Shown here one piece after another: positions 49,293-57,993 of a stretch of 64,000 bases of DNA. Position 1 is the first letter of the stretch. Each line of letters begins with the position of its first letter. The notes below the pieces were generated by a model. It did no database searches and was not told the origin of the DNA. It saw only the letters and a program-made list of their open reading frames with translations. A program made the position numbers and the translations under genes. The stretch comes from Mesorhizobium sp. B2-1-8 (GTDB lineage Bacteria > Pseudomonadota > Alphaproteobacteria > Rhizobiales > Rhizobiaceae): assembly GCF_006442545.2 (NCBI RefSeq), contig NZ_CP083952.1, forward strand, positions 2,287,501 through 2,351,500. Reading direction: 5' to 3'.

Positions 49293-50396
49293 GTGTCGAA
49301 CTATCCGCTCTCCTACAAACTGTCCTGGCTGCCGCGCTTCCTCAAACCGTCGCTCGCCGGTGATGCCACAGGGTTTGCGCCGGCATCGGGGACGCTGATG
49401 GATACGCCACCAGGACAGACGGTGCGGCTGGCCTTCATCGGCGACATCTCGGCGGTGGCCAACCGGAGCGCGCCCGACTGCGATCCGGCGATCAAGGCGC
49501 TGCTGGGCACGGCCGATCTGGTGATCGGCAATTGTGAAAGCCCTGTTGTCGGCAGGCCGAGCGCCGTCCTGGGAACCAAGCTCGGCACGCATCATGCGAT
49601 GAGCGAACGCTTTCTGGCGGAGACGCTGGCGGCGGTCGGGATACGGCGCGAAGAACTGGTGCTGTCGCTGGCCAACAATCATGTGCTCGACCAGGGCGTC
49701 GCCGGTTTCGACGCGACGGTGGCGGCGCTGAAGCGGCTCGATATCGGCGTGATCGGCCTGGCCGCCAATGGTCCGGTCGAACGCTTCGCGGCCGGGCCGC
49801 TCGCCATCGGCTTCGCCGCTTTCACGCTCTGGCGCAACGCCGACGAAAGCCTGTTTGCCGGGCGCGTCGCGATGGACAGCGATCCGACGGACTGGCCGCG
49901 CGAGGCGAGTGCTGGGGTAGACCTGCTTTGTGCCGTGCCGCATTGGGATTGGGAATTCCGCCATTTTCCGCGCGCCGGAACACGGGCGCTGGCTCAGCGG
50001 CTGGCCGGCCAGGGCGTTGGGCTGATCGCCGGCCATCACGCGCATGTCGTGCAGCCGGTAGAGCGGATTGGGGAGACAGTCGTCGCCTATGGGCTCGGCG
50101 ATTTCCTCGGCACCGCTTTCGCCCGCCAGCCATGGCCGGGGCGGATCGGCGGGATCTTCGTGGTCGATGTGAGTGCAGATGCCGATACGCGCGGCAGGGT
50201 CGCCGCCTATCGGCTGCATCCATTCATGCGGCTACGCGTGGGCGACCATGAGCGGCTGGTGTCGGTGGAGGAATTGGACGTGTCGATGCGGCAAAAAATC
50301 GAGGGCCGGCTGGGAGCGGTTTTCCCTTCTCCCCTTGTGGGAGAAGGTGGATCGGCGCGCAGCGCCGAGACGGATGAGGGGTGCGTGACGGAATGA
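49293..50396 (+). CDS. CapA-family metallophosphatase-like protein, C-terminus formed by a repeat
   Basis: 367 residues. Metallophosphoesterase fold of CapA (poly-gamma-glutamate synthesis protein): AFIGDISAVANR, LVIGNCESPVVG, LSLANNHVLDQG, CAVPHWDWEF and LIAGHHAHVVQPVE supply the metal ligands. There is no signal peptide; a cytoplasmic phosphatase acting on a cell-surface precursor is possible. Start GTG at 49293. The last 24 residues (FPSPLVGEGGSARSAETDEG...) are encoded by an interspersed palindromic repeat, so the original C-terminus was replaced or extended. Confidence 0.86.
   Translation: MSNYPLSYKLSWLPRFLKPSLAGDATGFAPASGTLMDTPPGQTVRLAFIGDISAVANRSAPDCDPAIKALLGTADLVIGNCESPVVGRPSAVLGTKLGTHHAMSERFLAETLAAVGIRREELVLSLANNHVLDQGVAGFDATVAALKRLDIGVIGLAANGPVERFAAGPLAIGFAAFTLWRNADESLFAGRVAMDSDPTDWPREASAGVDLLCAVPHWDWEFRHFPRAGTRALAQRLAGQGVGLIAGHHAHVVQPVERIGETVVAYGLGDFLGTAFARQPWPGRIGGIFVVDVSADADTRGRVAAYRLHPFMRLRVGDHERLVSVEELDVSMRQKIEGRLGAVFPSPLVGEGGSARSAETDEGCVTE
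50324..50383. repeat. Interspersed repeat (CCTTCTCCCC...GAGACGGATGAGGGGTG), copy 1, coding
   Basis: About 60 bp with the hairpin CCTTCTCCCCTTGTGGGAGA followed by a GGCGCGCAGCGCC dyad and ending in GGGGTG. It is translated as the end of the CapA-like protein. An inverted copy lies 74 bp further on, and a short copy of its core at 2192. Confidence 0.85.
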
Positions 50397-50457
50397 GACG
50401 TTGGCGATCTTTCCACTAGGCAGGCAAAATCGGAAATCGGGCGTTGCCAAGCTGGAA

Positions 50458-50517
50458 CACCCCTCAACCGTCTCGGCGCTATCGCGCCGATCCACCTTCT
50501 CCCACAAGGGGAGAAGG
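50458..50517. repeat. Interspersed repeat, copy 2, inverted relative to copy 1
   Basis: CACCCCTCAACCGTCTCGGC ... GATCCACCTTCTCCCACAAG GGGAGAAGG. It matches copy 1 on the other strand over ~60 bp with few changes, so the pair (50324-50517) can form a very large hairpin. It lies between the CapA-like and DUF3137 genes. Confidence 0.85.
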
Positions 50518-50598
50518 AGGTCGCGCTTGCTGTCTCCGGCTAGCGTCATTCCGACAAAACTGGCTATCATGCGGCAACACTGGCGGCGGGGGATGGCG

Positions 50599-51564
50599 AT
50601 GGAAAATTTCATGCCGGGCGCGGATGCCGTCGCAGCCATCAAGAAGGACATCGAGACCTACGAAGCGACAAGGGCCTCGGTGGCGCGCGGGGTCAAGTGG
50701 CGCGTGCCGTTGTTCATTGGCCTGGTGGTCGTGTTCGTCGCTCTCATTGCCTGGCTGTTCAACAAGGTCGCCGATCCCAACGAGCAATGGTTCTCGACGC
50801 CGCACGTATTTCTCTATGTCATCGGCTTCGTGGTGGCGATCATGCTCTATTTCAGGGCAGTCAGGCCGGCGGCGAGGCTGCGGCAATCGTTTCGCCAGAC
50901 GCTGATGCCGATCATCTTCGGCTTCATTGGAGATATGCGCTACCAACAAGGCGTGACGCCGCATTCCTTCGACCGATTGCCGCGTGAGACGGTCGGCGGT
51001 TTCACCATGAGCCGCTTCGACGACATCATCTCCGGACGCTATGACGGATTTGCCTTCGAACTGTACGAAGCCGATCTTTGGGACGGAGGCGCCACCAAGA
51101 ACAAGGCCACCACGTTCAAGGGTGTCGTCGTCGCTTTCGAGGCCATCGAGCCGTTTCCTGGAATATTGGTGGCGGCGCGACGTGCCAGTGGCGTCATCGG
51201 CTTTTTCCGCGGCATGTTCGCGACCAGGATGCAGGAACTGCCGTCCGGCGTGCCTGAGCTTGACGCCGCCTACGAGTTCCGCACCGACAATGTCGAGGCG
51301 GCACGGCCGCTGGTGACCGGCCGGCTGGCGCAGGCGCTGAAATGGCTCGGCGAAACCTGGCCGGACGAGCCGGCGCGTGTCGCGCTCAACGGCGGCGACG
51401 GTTTTCTGCTCCTGCCGCAACCGAAGAACTTCTTCGAACTGCCTGATATTTCGGTGCCGCTGGACTACCAGACCCATGTCGCGCCGATGATCTCGGACAT
51501 GGGCGCCATGCTGGCGACGGCGGCCTTGGTGAGGAAGATCGGCGCGAGGGATGGGGCGATTTGA
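50599..51564 (+). CDS. DUF3137 membrane protein
   Basis: 321 residues. Two membrane helices near ~32-50 (VPLFIGLVVVFVALIAWLF) and ~68-86 (VFLYVIGFVVAIMLYF), then a ~220-residue cytoplasmic domain with RYDGFAFELYEADLWD and TTFKGVVVAFEAIEPFPG, matching DUF3137. Function unknown; some relatives resemble Galanin-type or Vps-like beta domains in annotation only. ATG at 50599 has GGCGGGGGATG before it; another ATG lies 6 bp upstream. The frame is open back to 50401 through the repeats. Confidence 0.85.
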   Translation: MENFMPGADAVAAIKKDIETYEATRASVARGVKWRVPLFIGLVVVFVALIAWLFNKVADPNEQWFSTPHVFLYVIGFVVAIMLYFRAVRPAARLRQSFRQTLMPIIFGFIGDMRYQQGVTPHSFDRLPRETVGGFTMSRFDDIISGRYDGFAFELYEADLWDGGATKNKATTFKGVVVAFEAIEPFPGILVAARRASGVIGFFRGMFATRMQELPSGVPELDAAYEFRTDNVEAARPLVTGRLAQALKWLGETWPDEPARVALNGGDGFLLLPQPKNFFELPDISVPLDYQTHVAPMISDMGAMLATAALVRKIGARDGAI

Positions 51565-51579
51565 CAGGCCGAAGCAGGC

Positions 51580-52074
51580 TCAGCAGTCGAAGCCGTATTT
51601 GCCACGCATATAGTCCGCCTCTTCCTTGGACGTTCTCTTGAACATCACACAGACGGTGAAGCTGCCGACCTGGTGGCCGTCCCTGGTGTACCCCCAGTCA
51701 GAAATATCGTCGCGCGTGAATTCGATATTCTGGCCGAGCACGACGTTGTGCACTTCCTCCGGTTCGTTCGCCAATATGCCGACAAATCCTGTCTCCGTGC
51801 GACGGAAGGGAATGACCCAGAAGTGTTCGGTGACGTTGCCGTCCCGCACCTTGACCTTCAGCTTGAACCTGTCCGTGCCGGACGGAGGTGTTTCGGACAA
51901 GGCCAGGAATTCATCCAGGCTGGCGAGCGCCCGCGCGGTCGCCGCCGCCATGTCGGGATCATCAGGAGCAAAGATCATCGTCTTGTCGTCACCCGGATCG
52001 GCGCCTTGCGCGCCAGCCAGGCCGGGCAAAAACGCCAGCATCAGGGATAGTGTGGTCCGGACGGCGATTCTCAT
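51580..52074 (-). CDS. Exported DUF2314 protein
   Basis: 164 residues. Signal peptide ~1-22 (SLMLAFLPGLAGAQ). The mature part has KLKVKVRDGNVTEHFWVIPF and DISDWGYTRDGHQVGSFTVC, the DUF2314/YegJ pattern. Final Cys is the last residue. Function unknown. ATG at 52074. It is convergent with the DUF3137 gene (15 bp between stops). Confidence 0.82.
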   Translation of the reverse strand: MRIAVRTTLSLMLAFLPGLAGAQGADPGDDKTMIFAPDDPDMAAATARALASLDEFLALSETPPSGTDRFKLKVKVRDGNVTEHFWVIPFRRTETGFVGILANEPEEVHNVVLGQNIEFTRDDISDWGYTRDGHQVGSFTVCVMFKRTSKEEADYMRGKYGFDC

Positions 52075-52746
52075 GAAGTCCCCCCTTACTACAAGGCGAC
52101 ACCATCCGGCATTCGCTTCGATTTTGCAACCTGAGCGCGAAATTCATCTCTGCGGCTGGCAGGCTAGAGCCGGCGCACGACATAAAACGTGTATCGATGA
52201 AAAAATCGAAGTCCTGTTTCGTGATACGGCCGGGAAGGGATTGCGGCGGCCGCGTGATCGCCGACGGCGCGAGCCGCAATCCGTCAAACGACTCATTTCG
52301 CGCGCAGAAAGCCTTACATGAGGGTAGGGCAAGCGGTCGCTATCGGGGGCTTAGAGGCTATTATGTCGGAATTAAGCCGATGATTTCCTTTGCGAAAATA
52401 CACCCAACGTGATTTGCGGCCAGTGCGCTTTCCGCCCCAGTCTCGGGCCGTTCGGTGCTGCTCTCTCCCAAGCGGTACCGGAAAACCGAAACAGCACGGA
52501 GTGCTATGGCGGTGATGGTCGACGACAAGACCGGCATGGTGACGTCGATCAAGAAGGCCTCGTAGAGACCGCCGACCGGACTTTTGAGACCCTGCTCCAA
52601 TCTGGCCGGTTCCTTCGGGGATCGGCCATTTTCATTAGCTTGGACACTCCCCGTCAGGCGACGACGGTGGCGAAACGCCGTTCCGGCAGCGTCGCCATGG
52701 TTTTTGCCAAAAGGCCGCGCTATTCCTTGGCTGACCGGGGATCCGC
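52075..52746. other. 672-bp stretch without a supportable gene
   Basis: I see no frame with a convincing start, ribosome site and protein-like composition. A 10-bp inverted repeat GGATTGCGGC (52238-52247)/GCCGCAATCC (52273-52282) could fold. A 19-codon frame starts at ATG 52505 behind CGGAG, without further support. The last part should hold the promoter of the FAD oxidoreductase. Confidence 0.45.
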
Positions 52747-54369
52747 ATGGCCGAGGAACAAAAGGGGTTTCGCCTGTCGCGGCGGCTGCTGCTGGGCGCG
52801 GCTGCCTTCGGCGGAGCCGTGCTCTGGGGCGGCACCACCGTGGCGCGGCTGGCGCGAGGCCCGTCAGGGCCGAAGAACACCGGGCGCATCGCCGATATAG
52901 ACGGCATCGCACTGCCGATGAAGCCGATCGCCAGCCCGCCGGCCTTCGATCCGTCGCTGCCCTGGCTGGCAAAAGGCGGCGACATCAACGATGCCAGCGG
53001 CCTGTCGAGGACGCCGGTCTATGGCGTGGTCGAGGTCAATGAGGAAGAGCACATCGCCAGGGCGCTGGCTTTCGCGCGCGCCACCGGGCTGAAAGTGTCG
53101 CTGGCGGCGATCCGCCATTCGATGGGCGGGCATGCCTTCGACGACAATGCGCTGGTTCTCGACCTCAGAAAGTTCAACAAGATCACGGTCGACGCCGCGG
53201 CCAAGACAATGACCTTGCAGCCGGGCGCGTGCTGGCACGACATCCAGAACATGCTGCACCCGCGTTTCGCGGTGAAGGCGATGCAATCAACCGACATTTT
53301 TTCGGTCGGCGGTTCGCTGTCGGTGAACGCGCATGGCATGGACCACCGGGCGGGTTCGGTGGCAGGCTCGATCCGCTCCATGCGCGTGATGCTGGCCGAC
53401 GGGTCGGTGACCACCTGCTCGCCAGCCGACAACGGCGAGCTGTTCCGCCATGTCGTCGGCGGCTACGGCCTGTTCGGCGTGGTGCTGGAGGCGACGCTCG
53501 ATATCGTCGACAATGCCGTCTACCGCACCTCGCGCGAGATCATCAAATCCGACGATTTCCCGGAATTCTTTGCCGAGGTGCTGGACCCGAACAAGGACAT
53601 CGGCCTGTTCTACGGCCATCTGTCGACGGCGCCGGGCAATTTCCTCGAGGACATGATCGTCTACCGCTACGACAAGGTCGCCGAGCAGCCGCCGGCCGAC
53701 CAGCTGGCGCTCGGTGAACCCGATGGCGTCGGCCTGAAGCGGGTGATCATGAACATGGCCAAATGGGGCAGCGCGTTCCAGGAACTGAAGTGGTTCACTG
53801 AAAAGACGCTGGAGCCGAAATTCGAGAGCTGTACGGTGCCGCGTACCTCCGCGCTTGCCGAGGGCGAGGCCTGTCTCGTCACCCGCAACAACCCGATGCA
53901 CGATTCGGTGCCGTATCTGTTCAACGACCTCATGAACGAGACCGACATACTGCACGAATATTTTATTCCTCGCGCCGCCTATGTCGAGTTCATCGCCGAA
54001 GCGCGCGAGATCCTGCGCAACCAGGATCTGCCGGTGCTCAACGCTTCGGTGCGCATCGTCCACAAGGAGGACGTGGCGCTGACCTATGCGCCGGAGCCGG
54101 CCTATTCGCTGGTGCTGTATATCAATCAGCCGGCCGATGCCGATGGCAATGCCAGGATGCGGGCGCTGACGCGGGCGCTGATCGACGCGACGATCAAGCA
54201 TGGCGGCCGCTTCTTCCTGCCCTACCAGCTGCACTACACGGCCAAGGAGCTGCTGGCGTCCTATCCCGAGCTGCCCGCCTTCCTGGCGGCAAAGCGGCGC
54301 TATGACCCGACGGAACTGTTTTCCTCGACCTTCTACCGTGCCATCAAGGCGCTGAGCGGGACGGCTTAG
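52747..54369 (+). CDS. FAD-linked oxidoreductase, VAO/PCMH type
   Basis: 540 residues. N-terminal basic stretch and hydrophobic segment (RLSRRLLLGAAAFGGAVLWG) may be a Tat signal or anchor. The PCMH-type FAD domain carries PVYGVVEVNEEEHIARALAF, IRHSMGGHAFDD, LQPGACWHDIQN, and SVNAHGMDHRAGSVAGSIRS. The C-terminal YDPTELFSSTFYRAI is typical of berberine-bridge/alditol-oxidase-like members. Substrate unknown. The next gene starts 18 bp later in the same direction. Confidence 0.88.
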   Translation: MAEEQKGFRLSRRLLLGAAAFGGAVLWGGTTVARLARGPSGPKNTGRIADIDGIALPMKPIASPPAFDPSLPWLAKGGDINDASGLSRTPVYGVVEVNEEEHIARALAFARATGLKVSLAAIRHSMGGHAFDDNALVLDLRKFNKITVDAAAKTMTLQPGACWHDIQNMLHPRFAVKAMQSTDIFSVGGSLSVNAHGMDHRAGSVAGSIRSMRVMLADGSVTTCSPADNGELFRHVVGGYGLFGVVLEATLDIVDNAVYRTSREIIKSDDFPEFFAEVLDPNKDIGLFYGHLSTAPGNFLEDMIVYRYDKVAEQPPADQLALGEPDGVGLKRVIMNMAKWGSAFQELKWFTEKTLEPKFESCTVPRTSALAEGEACLVTRNNPMHDSVPYLFNDLMNETDILHEYFIPRAAYVEFIAEAREILRNQDLPVLNASVRIVHKEDVALTYAPEPAYSLVLYINQPADADGNARMRALTRALIDATIKHGGRFFLPYQLHYTAKELLASYPELPAFLAAKRRYDPTELFSSTFYRAIKALSGTA

Positions 54370-54387
54370 CAGTTGGAGGAGAATTCC

Positions 54388-55014
54388 ATGCGGATGGGAT
54401 CAGCGGCGGCGGTGCTCGCCTTCGTCGCACTTTGCCCCGGACCGGCCGGCGCCGAAGACCTGAAAGCCTTCAGGCTGACGATCGACGGCAAGGCGGTCGA
54501 CATCGACGCCGGCGAGAGCGTCCATGTGACGTTGCCGGACGGCAAACAGGTCGACGTGAAGCTCGACAAGAACGATTTCGCGACCTTTTCCGGCGATAGT
54601 TTCTCCTTCGTCCATCCGAGCGGCATTTCGGTGACCAAGACCGATCTCGGCGAGAACATCACGCAATATCTGATGGCCTCGGCGCTGGGCACGATCGTCG
54701 TGGTGCAGGAATACGGCAAGATGAACCCGGTGTCGCTGAACCAGCTGATGCTGCAGGAGATGACCAAGGAATCGGTCAAGGCCGGTGCCGAGCTGACGCA
54801 GCAGCCGACAACGCGCAAGCTCGCGGACGGCAAGGCGTTGACCGGCATCACCGCCGAGGTGAAGACCCGCACCGACACTGCTTATTTCGAGATCGTCGGC
54901 TACGGTCGCGCCGACCAGGGGCTGCTGTTCATCACGCGCGTCGCGGGCGAGGACGCGGCGACCGAGAAGCCGCTGATCGACAAGTTCTGGCAGAGCCTGA
55001 AGCTGAAGATGTAG
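54388..55014 (+). CDS. Exported protein of unknown function
   Basis: 208 residues. Signal peptide ~1-22 (SAAAVLAFVALCPGPAGAED). Mature part is beta-rich (LKAFRLTIDGKAVDIDAGES, DVKLDKNDFATFSGDSFSFV). No family recognised. The ATG at 54388 has GGAGGA with 7-bp spacing, better than the TTG at 54373. Probably cotranscribed with the FAD oxidoreductase. Confidence 0.75.
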   Translation: MRMGSAAAVLAFVALCPGPAGAEDLKAFRLTIDGKAVDIDAGESVHVTLPDGKQVDVKLDKNDFATFSGDSFSFVHPSGISVTKTDLGENITQYLMASALGTIVVVQEYGKMNPVSLNQLMLQEMTKESVKAGAELTQQPTTRKLADGKALTGITAEVKTRTDTAYFEIVGYGRADQGLLFITRVAGEDAATEKPLIDKFWQSLKLKM

Positions 55015-55021
55015 ACGAGGC

Positions 55022-55543
55022 CTACAGCTTGCCCGGCACCAGGCCGGCCAGCCAGTTCACCGAGCGCTTTGCCGCGTCGGCGGTTGCCGAGACGGCGCGG
55101 CCGAGATCGGTCTTGACCACCGCGTAGCCGTTCTTCGTGCGATAGAGCACGCCGGTGCCGCCATCGACCACCTGTTCATAGGCGACGGGGCGGGCAGCGG
55201 CCGCGTCCAGGGCCGTCGTGGGCGATCCGACGGGCACGCTCGGCCGATGGCTGAGCTCGGGCGGCAGCGGGCTTTCCGTTCTGACGGTTCGGCTGGCGGG
55301 CTTCAGTTCCGGGCCCGACGCGATCGCGGCCAGGTGCGAGGAGGACGCCGAGCCCTTCGCGCGGCAGATGCCGGACACGAGCGGATAATTGAAATTGCGC
55401 TCGTGCAGGATCTGGCTTTTCATCGCCGCTTCGCAATCGGCGATGGTCGACCACTTGGCCGGTGTCTCGCCGATATATTCGCAGAGCTTGGCGTCGCAGT
55501 CGCAGCCGACGATGGTCATGGCGACAAGGGCGGTCTTGATCAC
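55022..55543 (-). CDS. Small exported protein, unknown, Cys-rich start
   Basis: 173 residues starting at GTG 55543 (MIKTALVAMTIVGCDCDAKL). The first ~20 residues are a short hydrophobic leader followed by CDCDAKLCEYI, so it could be a lipoprotein or an exported Cys-containing protein. The segment STIADCEAAMKSQILHERNF with several Cys (four before residue 70) looks folded; the middle is Pro/Ala-rich, and the C-terminus is basic. No family recognised. Confidence 0.65.
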   Translation of the reverse strand: MIKTALVAMTIVGCDCDAKLCEYIGETPAKWSTIADCEAAMKSQILHERNFNYPLVSGICRAKGSASSSHLAAIASGPELKPASRTVRTESPLPPELSHRPSVPVGSPTTALDAAAARPVAYEQVVDGGTGVLYRTKNGYAVVKTDLGRAVSATADAAKRSVNWLAGLVPGKL

Positions 55544-55703
55544 GGTCTCGTCCCTTCGAGATGCCCCCCGGCAGCCCAGTCAGGCGCATGTCGCGCCTGG
55601 GCAACACGCAATTCTCCATTGCGTGTGATCAAGGCGGGAATTTGGCTTCGACCATGGAATGTGCGTGGCGGCGCGTGTTTCCTCCGGGCGTGAGCGAAAT
55701 GCC

Positions 55704-56834
55704 TCAATAGTCGTAGACGTGTTCGAGCCTGGCGCCGGCCTTCATCAGCGACGGCAGCACCAGATGCAGCTTGCGCACGGCCACGACCATTCCGGTGCGG
55801 CGCGTCGAGGGTTCCGCGGGGAGCGGATAGCTGAACAGGATGCGCATGCCCTCGGGGACGGCGATTGAATCGGTCGACAGCACCGTGACCATGATCTCGT
55901 CATTGCCGCCGATCTCGACAAAGGAGACACCCTTGTCGATCAGCCGCGGGATCATGTCGGTGAAGACCTGATAGCGCTTGGTGACGAAAACGGTGCCGTC
56001 AGTGCCGTAGTCGCGTTCCAGCAAGGTGTCGGGCTCGTTGCGGGTGGCCTCGCCGACCGGCCCCTTGGCCCAGACATGGACATCGAGGAAGGCGGGGTCG
56101 GAGGTCGCGGCAAGCGCCTGCTTGATCAGGTCCGCATAGCCTTGCTTGATGGTGTCGGCGAGGCCGAAGGCGAGCTTGCGTTCGCTGGTGCGGACGGAGC
56201 TGTCACCAGGCGCCGGCTGCACGGCAAACAGCCCGGCGCGCTTTTGCGCATAGGGGAACTGATACCACGGCACCTGGTCGAGGAAGGCGGCATAATCCGC
56301 CGCCACCTTGGCCTGGTAGATATCGGCGGCGGTGCGCTTGCCCGATGCCGCCTCGGTGATGCGGCCGACCGTGTTTTCATAGGCCCATTGCAATATATGC
56401 TCGATCGAATGGCTGGTGCCGATGATGACCAGCATCTGGTGGTTGGCATAGTTGAACTTGTAGGCGGAACTGGCGCGGATCACCGTGGCGTAATCCTGCC
56501 AGAAGCAGCCGACATAGGACCAATAGGGGAAGCCGCTCGGCTGGTCCTTGGCGACGAAACCGGCATATTCGCGCGCGGCGTAGACGATCGCCCATTCCGG
56601 ATAGGTGAGGAAGGTCGATTCCTCCGGCCGCTGGTAGCCGGGGATCTCGGCGCGCACCTTGTCGGCCAGCGCCTTGGGCGGCGCGCCGTCGGCAATGCCG
56701 GGCAAAGGCGACTTGTCGAGCGACGGCGTGGTCAGGAAGCCATAGGCGAGCCCGGCGATCGGGATCAGGATGACGATGACGATCAGCCAGAGGATCGCCT
56801 TGATGATGCGCTTTATCAAGCGGAACAGGAACAT
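55704..56834 (-). CDS. Membrane-anchored protein of unknown function
   Basis: 376 residues. One N-terminal helix (AILWLIVIVILIPIAGLAYG, ~13-33) then a large periplasmic domain with PEESTFLTYPEWAIVYAARE, FPYWSYVGCFWQDY, NHQMLVIIGTSHSIEHILQW and LERDYGTDGTVFVTKRYQ. I do not recognise the family, but it is well conserved in appearance (many aromatic residues). Two Cys-poor. It lies 6 bp downstream of the DUF4383 gene in the same direction, so they form a small operon. Confidence 0.78.
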   Translation of the reverse strand: MFLFRLIKRIIKAILWLIVIVILIPIAGLAYGFLTTPSLDKSPLPGIADGAPPKALADKVRAEIPGYQRPEESTFLTYPEWAIVYAAREYAGFVAKDQPSGFPYWSYVGCFWQDYATVIRASSAYKFNYANHQMLVIIGTSHSIEHILQWAYENTVGRITEAASGKRTAADIYQAKVAADYAAFLDQVPWYQFPYAQKRAGLFAVQPAPGDSSVRTSERKLAFGLADTIKQGYADLIKQALAATSDPAFLDVHVWAKGPVGEATRNEPDTLLERDYGTDGTVFVTKRYQVFTDMIPRLIDKGVSFVEIGGNDEIMVTVLSTDSIAVPEGMRILFSYPLPAEPSTRRTGMVVAVRKLHLVLPSLMKAGARLEHVYDY

Positions 56835-56840
56835 CGCCGG

Positions 56841-57275
56841 TCAGGCCGTGGCGAAGTGGTCGTAGATGCGCTTCGACAGCCAGAAGCCGATATAGACGGC
56901 GATGCCGCCGATGACGATGTGCGGCAGGTTGGCGAAGAAGCGGGTGGGGAATTCGATGTCGTTGAGGGAGCGGAAGCCGTTGATGAAGATGCCGGCATCG
57001 AGACAGCCGGAGCCGGTGATCAGCCCGAGCACGCCGTCGAACAGATAGACCGAGCCGAACAGCTTGAAATAGAACACCGCCTGGCGATGCGAGATGAAGG
57101 CTGCGGCCAGCGCCCAGACGCCGGAAAAGGCATGCAGCAGGTCGTCATACCATTGCAGCGAGAACAGGCCGAACAGATTGCCGTCGGCATCGTTGAAGGC
57201 CGGAATGTAGCCGATGGCGACGACCGCGAAGAACAGGAACGCATAAGCGACGGCAAGCTTCTGGATCAGCGTCAT
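56841..57275 (-). CDS. DUF4383-like four-helix membrane protein
   Basis: 144 residues, four membrane segments: QKLAVAYAFLFFAVVAIGYI, DLLHAFSGVWALAAAFISHR, FKLFGSVYLFDGVLGLITGS and LPHIVIGGIAVYIGFWLS. The NxFGLF/FSLQWYDDLLHAFSG region resembles DUF4383. Function unknown. ATG at 57275 with GGGGGATACTTC. First gene of the pair with the downstream membrane-anchored protein. Confidence 0.78.
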   Translation of the reverse strand: MTLIQKLAVAYAFLFFAVVAIGYIPAFNDADGNLFGLFSLQWYDDLLHAFSGVWALAAAFISHRQAVFYFKLFGSVYLFDGVLGLITGSGCLDAGIFINGFRSLNDIEFPTRFFANLPHIVIGGIAVYIGFWLSKRIYDHFATA

Positions 57276-57993
57276 GAAGTATCCCCCTTCAATTGACGTC
57301 GAACGTTAGCTGATTTTGCCGCCGGTTGCAGCCCTGACCAGAAACACCGTAACAATTGTGTTGGAGAGCCCAAAGACAGTCGGCGCCGGGATTTCTCCCA
57401 GCGCCTCCCTGTCAGATCAGGACACGGTCGCGGCAGCAACTTCCGTAAAGTCGTCGCGCCATGCCGGCCTTGATTTTGACGGTCCTGCCAGAGGCCGCCC
57501 GAAGGCAGCATCCGTTCCAGACCACGCCGGTCTTGGCCCTTGCGGGCTTTGCCCTGCGCGCCATCGAAGGTTTTTGCCGTCCTTCATGGCAGCATCGGTC
57601 CGCCGTCGGCGTTGGCACGCTTTCCGCGGCCCCGTAGGTCTCGGCTTCCGTCCCTCGAACAGGCAAGCCTGCTTTCGCTCCGGGCCGTACGGGCCTCAGG
57701 AAATCCGCCTTTCACTTCGCCTTTCGGCTTGATGATCGGTAGCCGCCTGAGATGGGTTGAACTTACGCCGGGTAAGGGGTTTGGGGAATGGCCGCGCCCC
57801 TGTGGATAGCGGGGTTATCGGGGACCGATGCCAGAAGCCAAGGAAATTCAGGCGCGAACGCCTTAGACAGCCTGCCCCGCTTTTTCGGCGACCGAACCGA
57901 CGGTGCCCCTTGCCCTGCCGACAGGCGCGGGTTTCAATACCGGCAAAAGATTTGGGCGCGGCATGTCCGGCGCCTTCCGGGGGAGGATGCATA
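57276..57993. other. 718-bp stretch with no assigned gene
   Basis: Several open frames exist on both strands, but none has a ribosome site, a recognisable motif and normal composition. A minus-strand frame 57412-57666 ends in a Cys/Arg-rich stretch (WNGCC, GSCCRDRV) and could be a small protein. No tmRNA, RNase P or SRP hallmark was found. The last 60 bp hold the ribosome site of the lipid kinase gene. Confidence 0.4.

Noticed and set aside
52505-52564. 19-codon frame behind CGGAG in the gap before the FAD oxidoreductase
   Set aside because: Weak ribosome site and no associated hairpin or terminator; unlike the ABC-F leader there is nothing else to support it.
52361-52972. 203-codon minus-strand frame overlapping the FAD oxidoreductase start
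   Set aside because: Half of it is antisense to a clear FAD protein, and the remainder has no motif.
57276-57993. tmRNA, RNase P RNA or SRP RNA in the gene-free gap
   Set aside because: The hallmark conserved segments of these RNAs were not seen on either strand.
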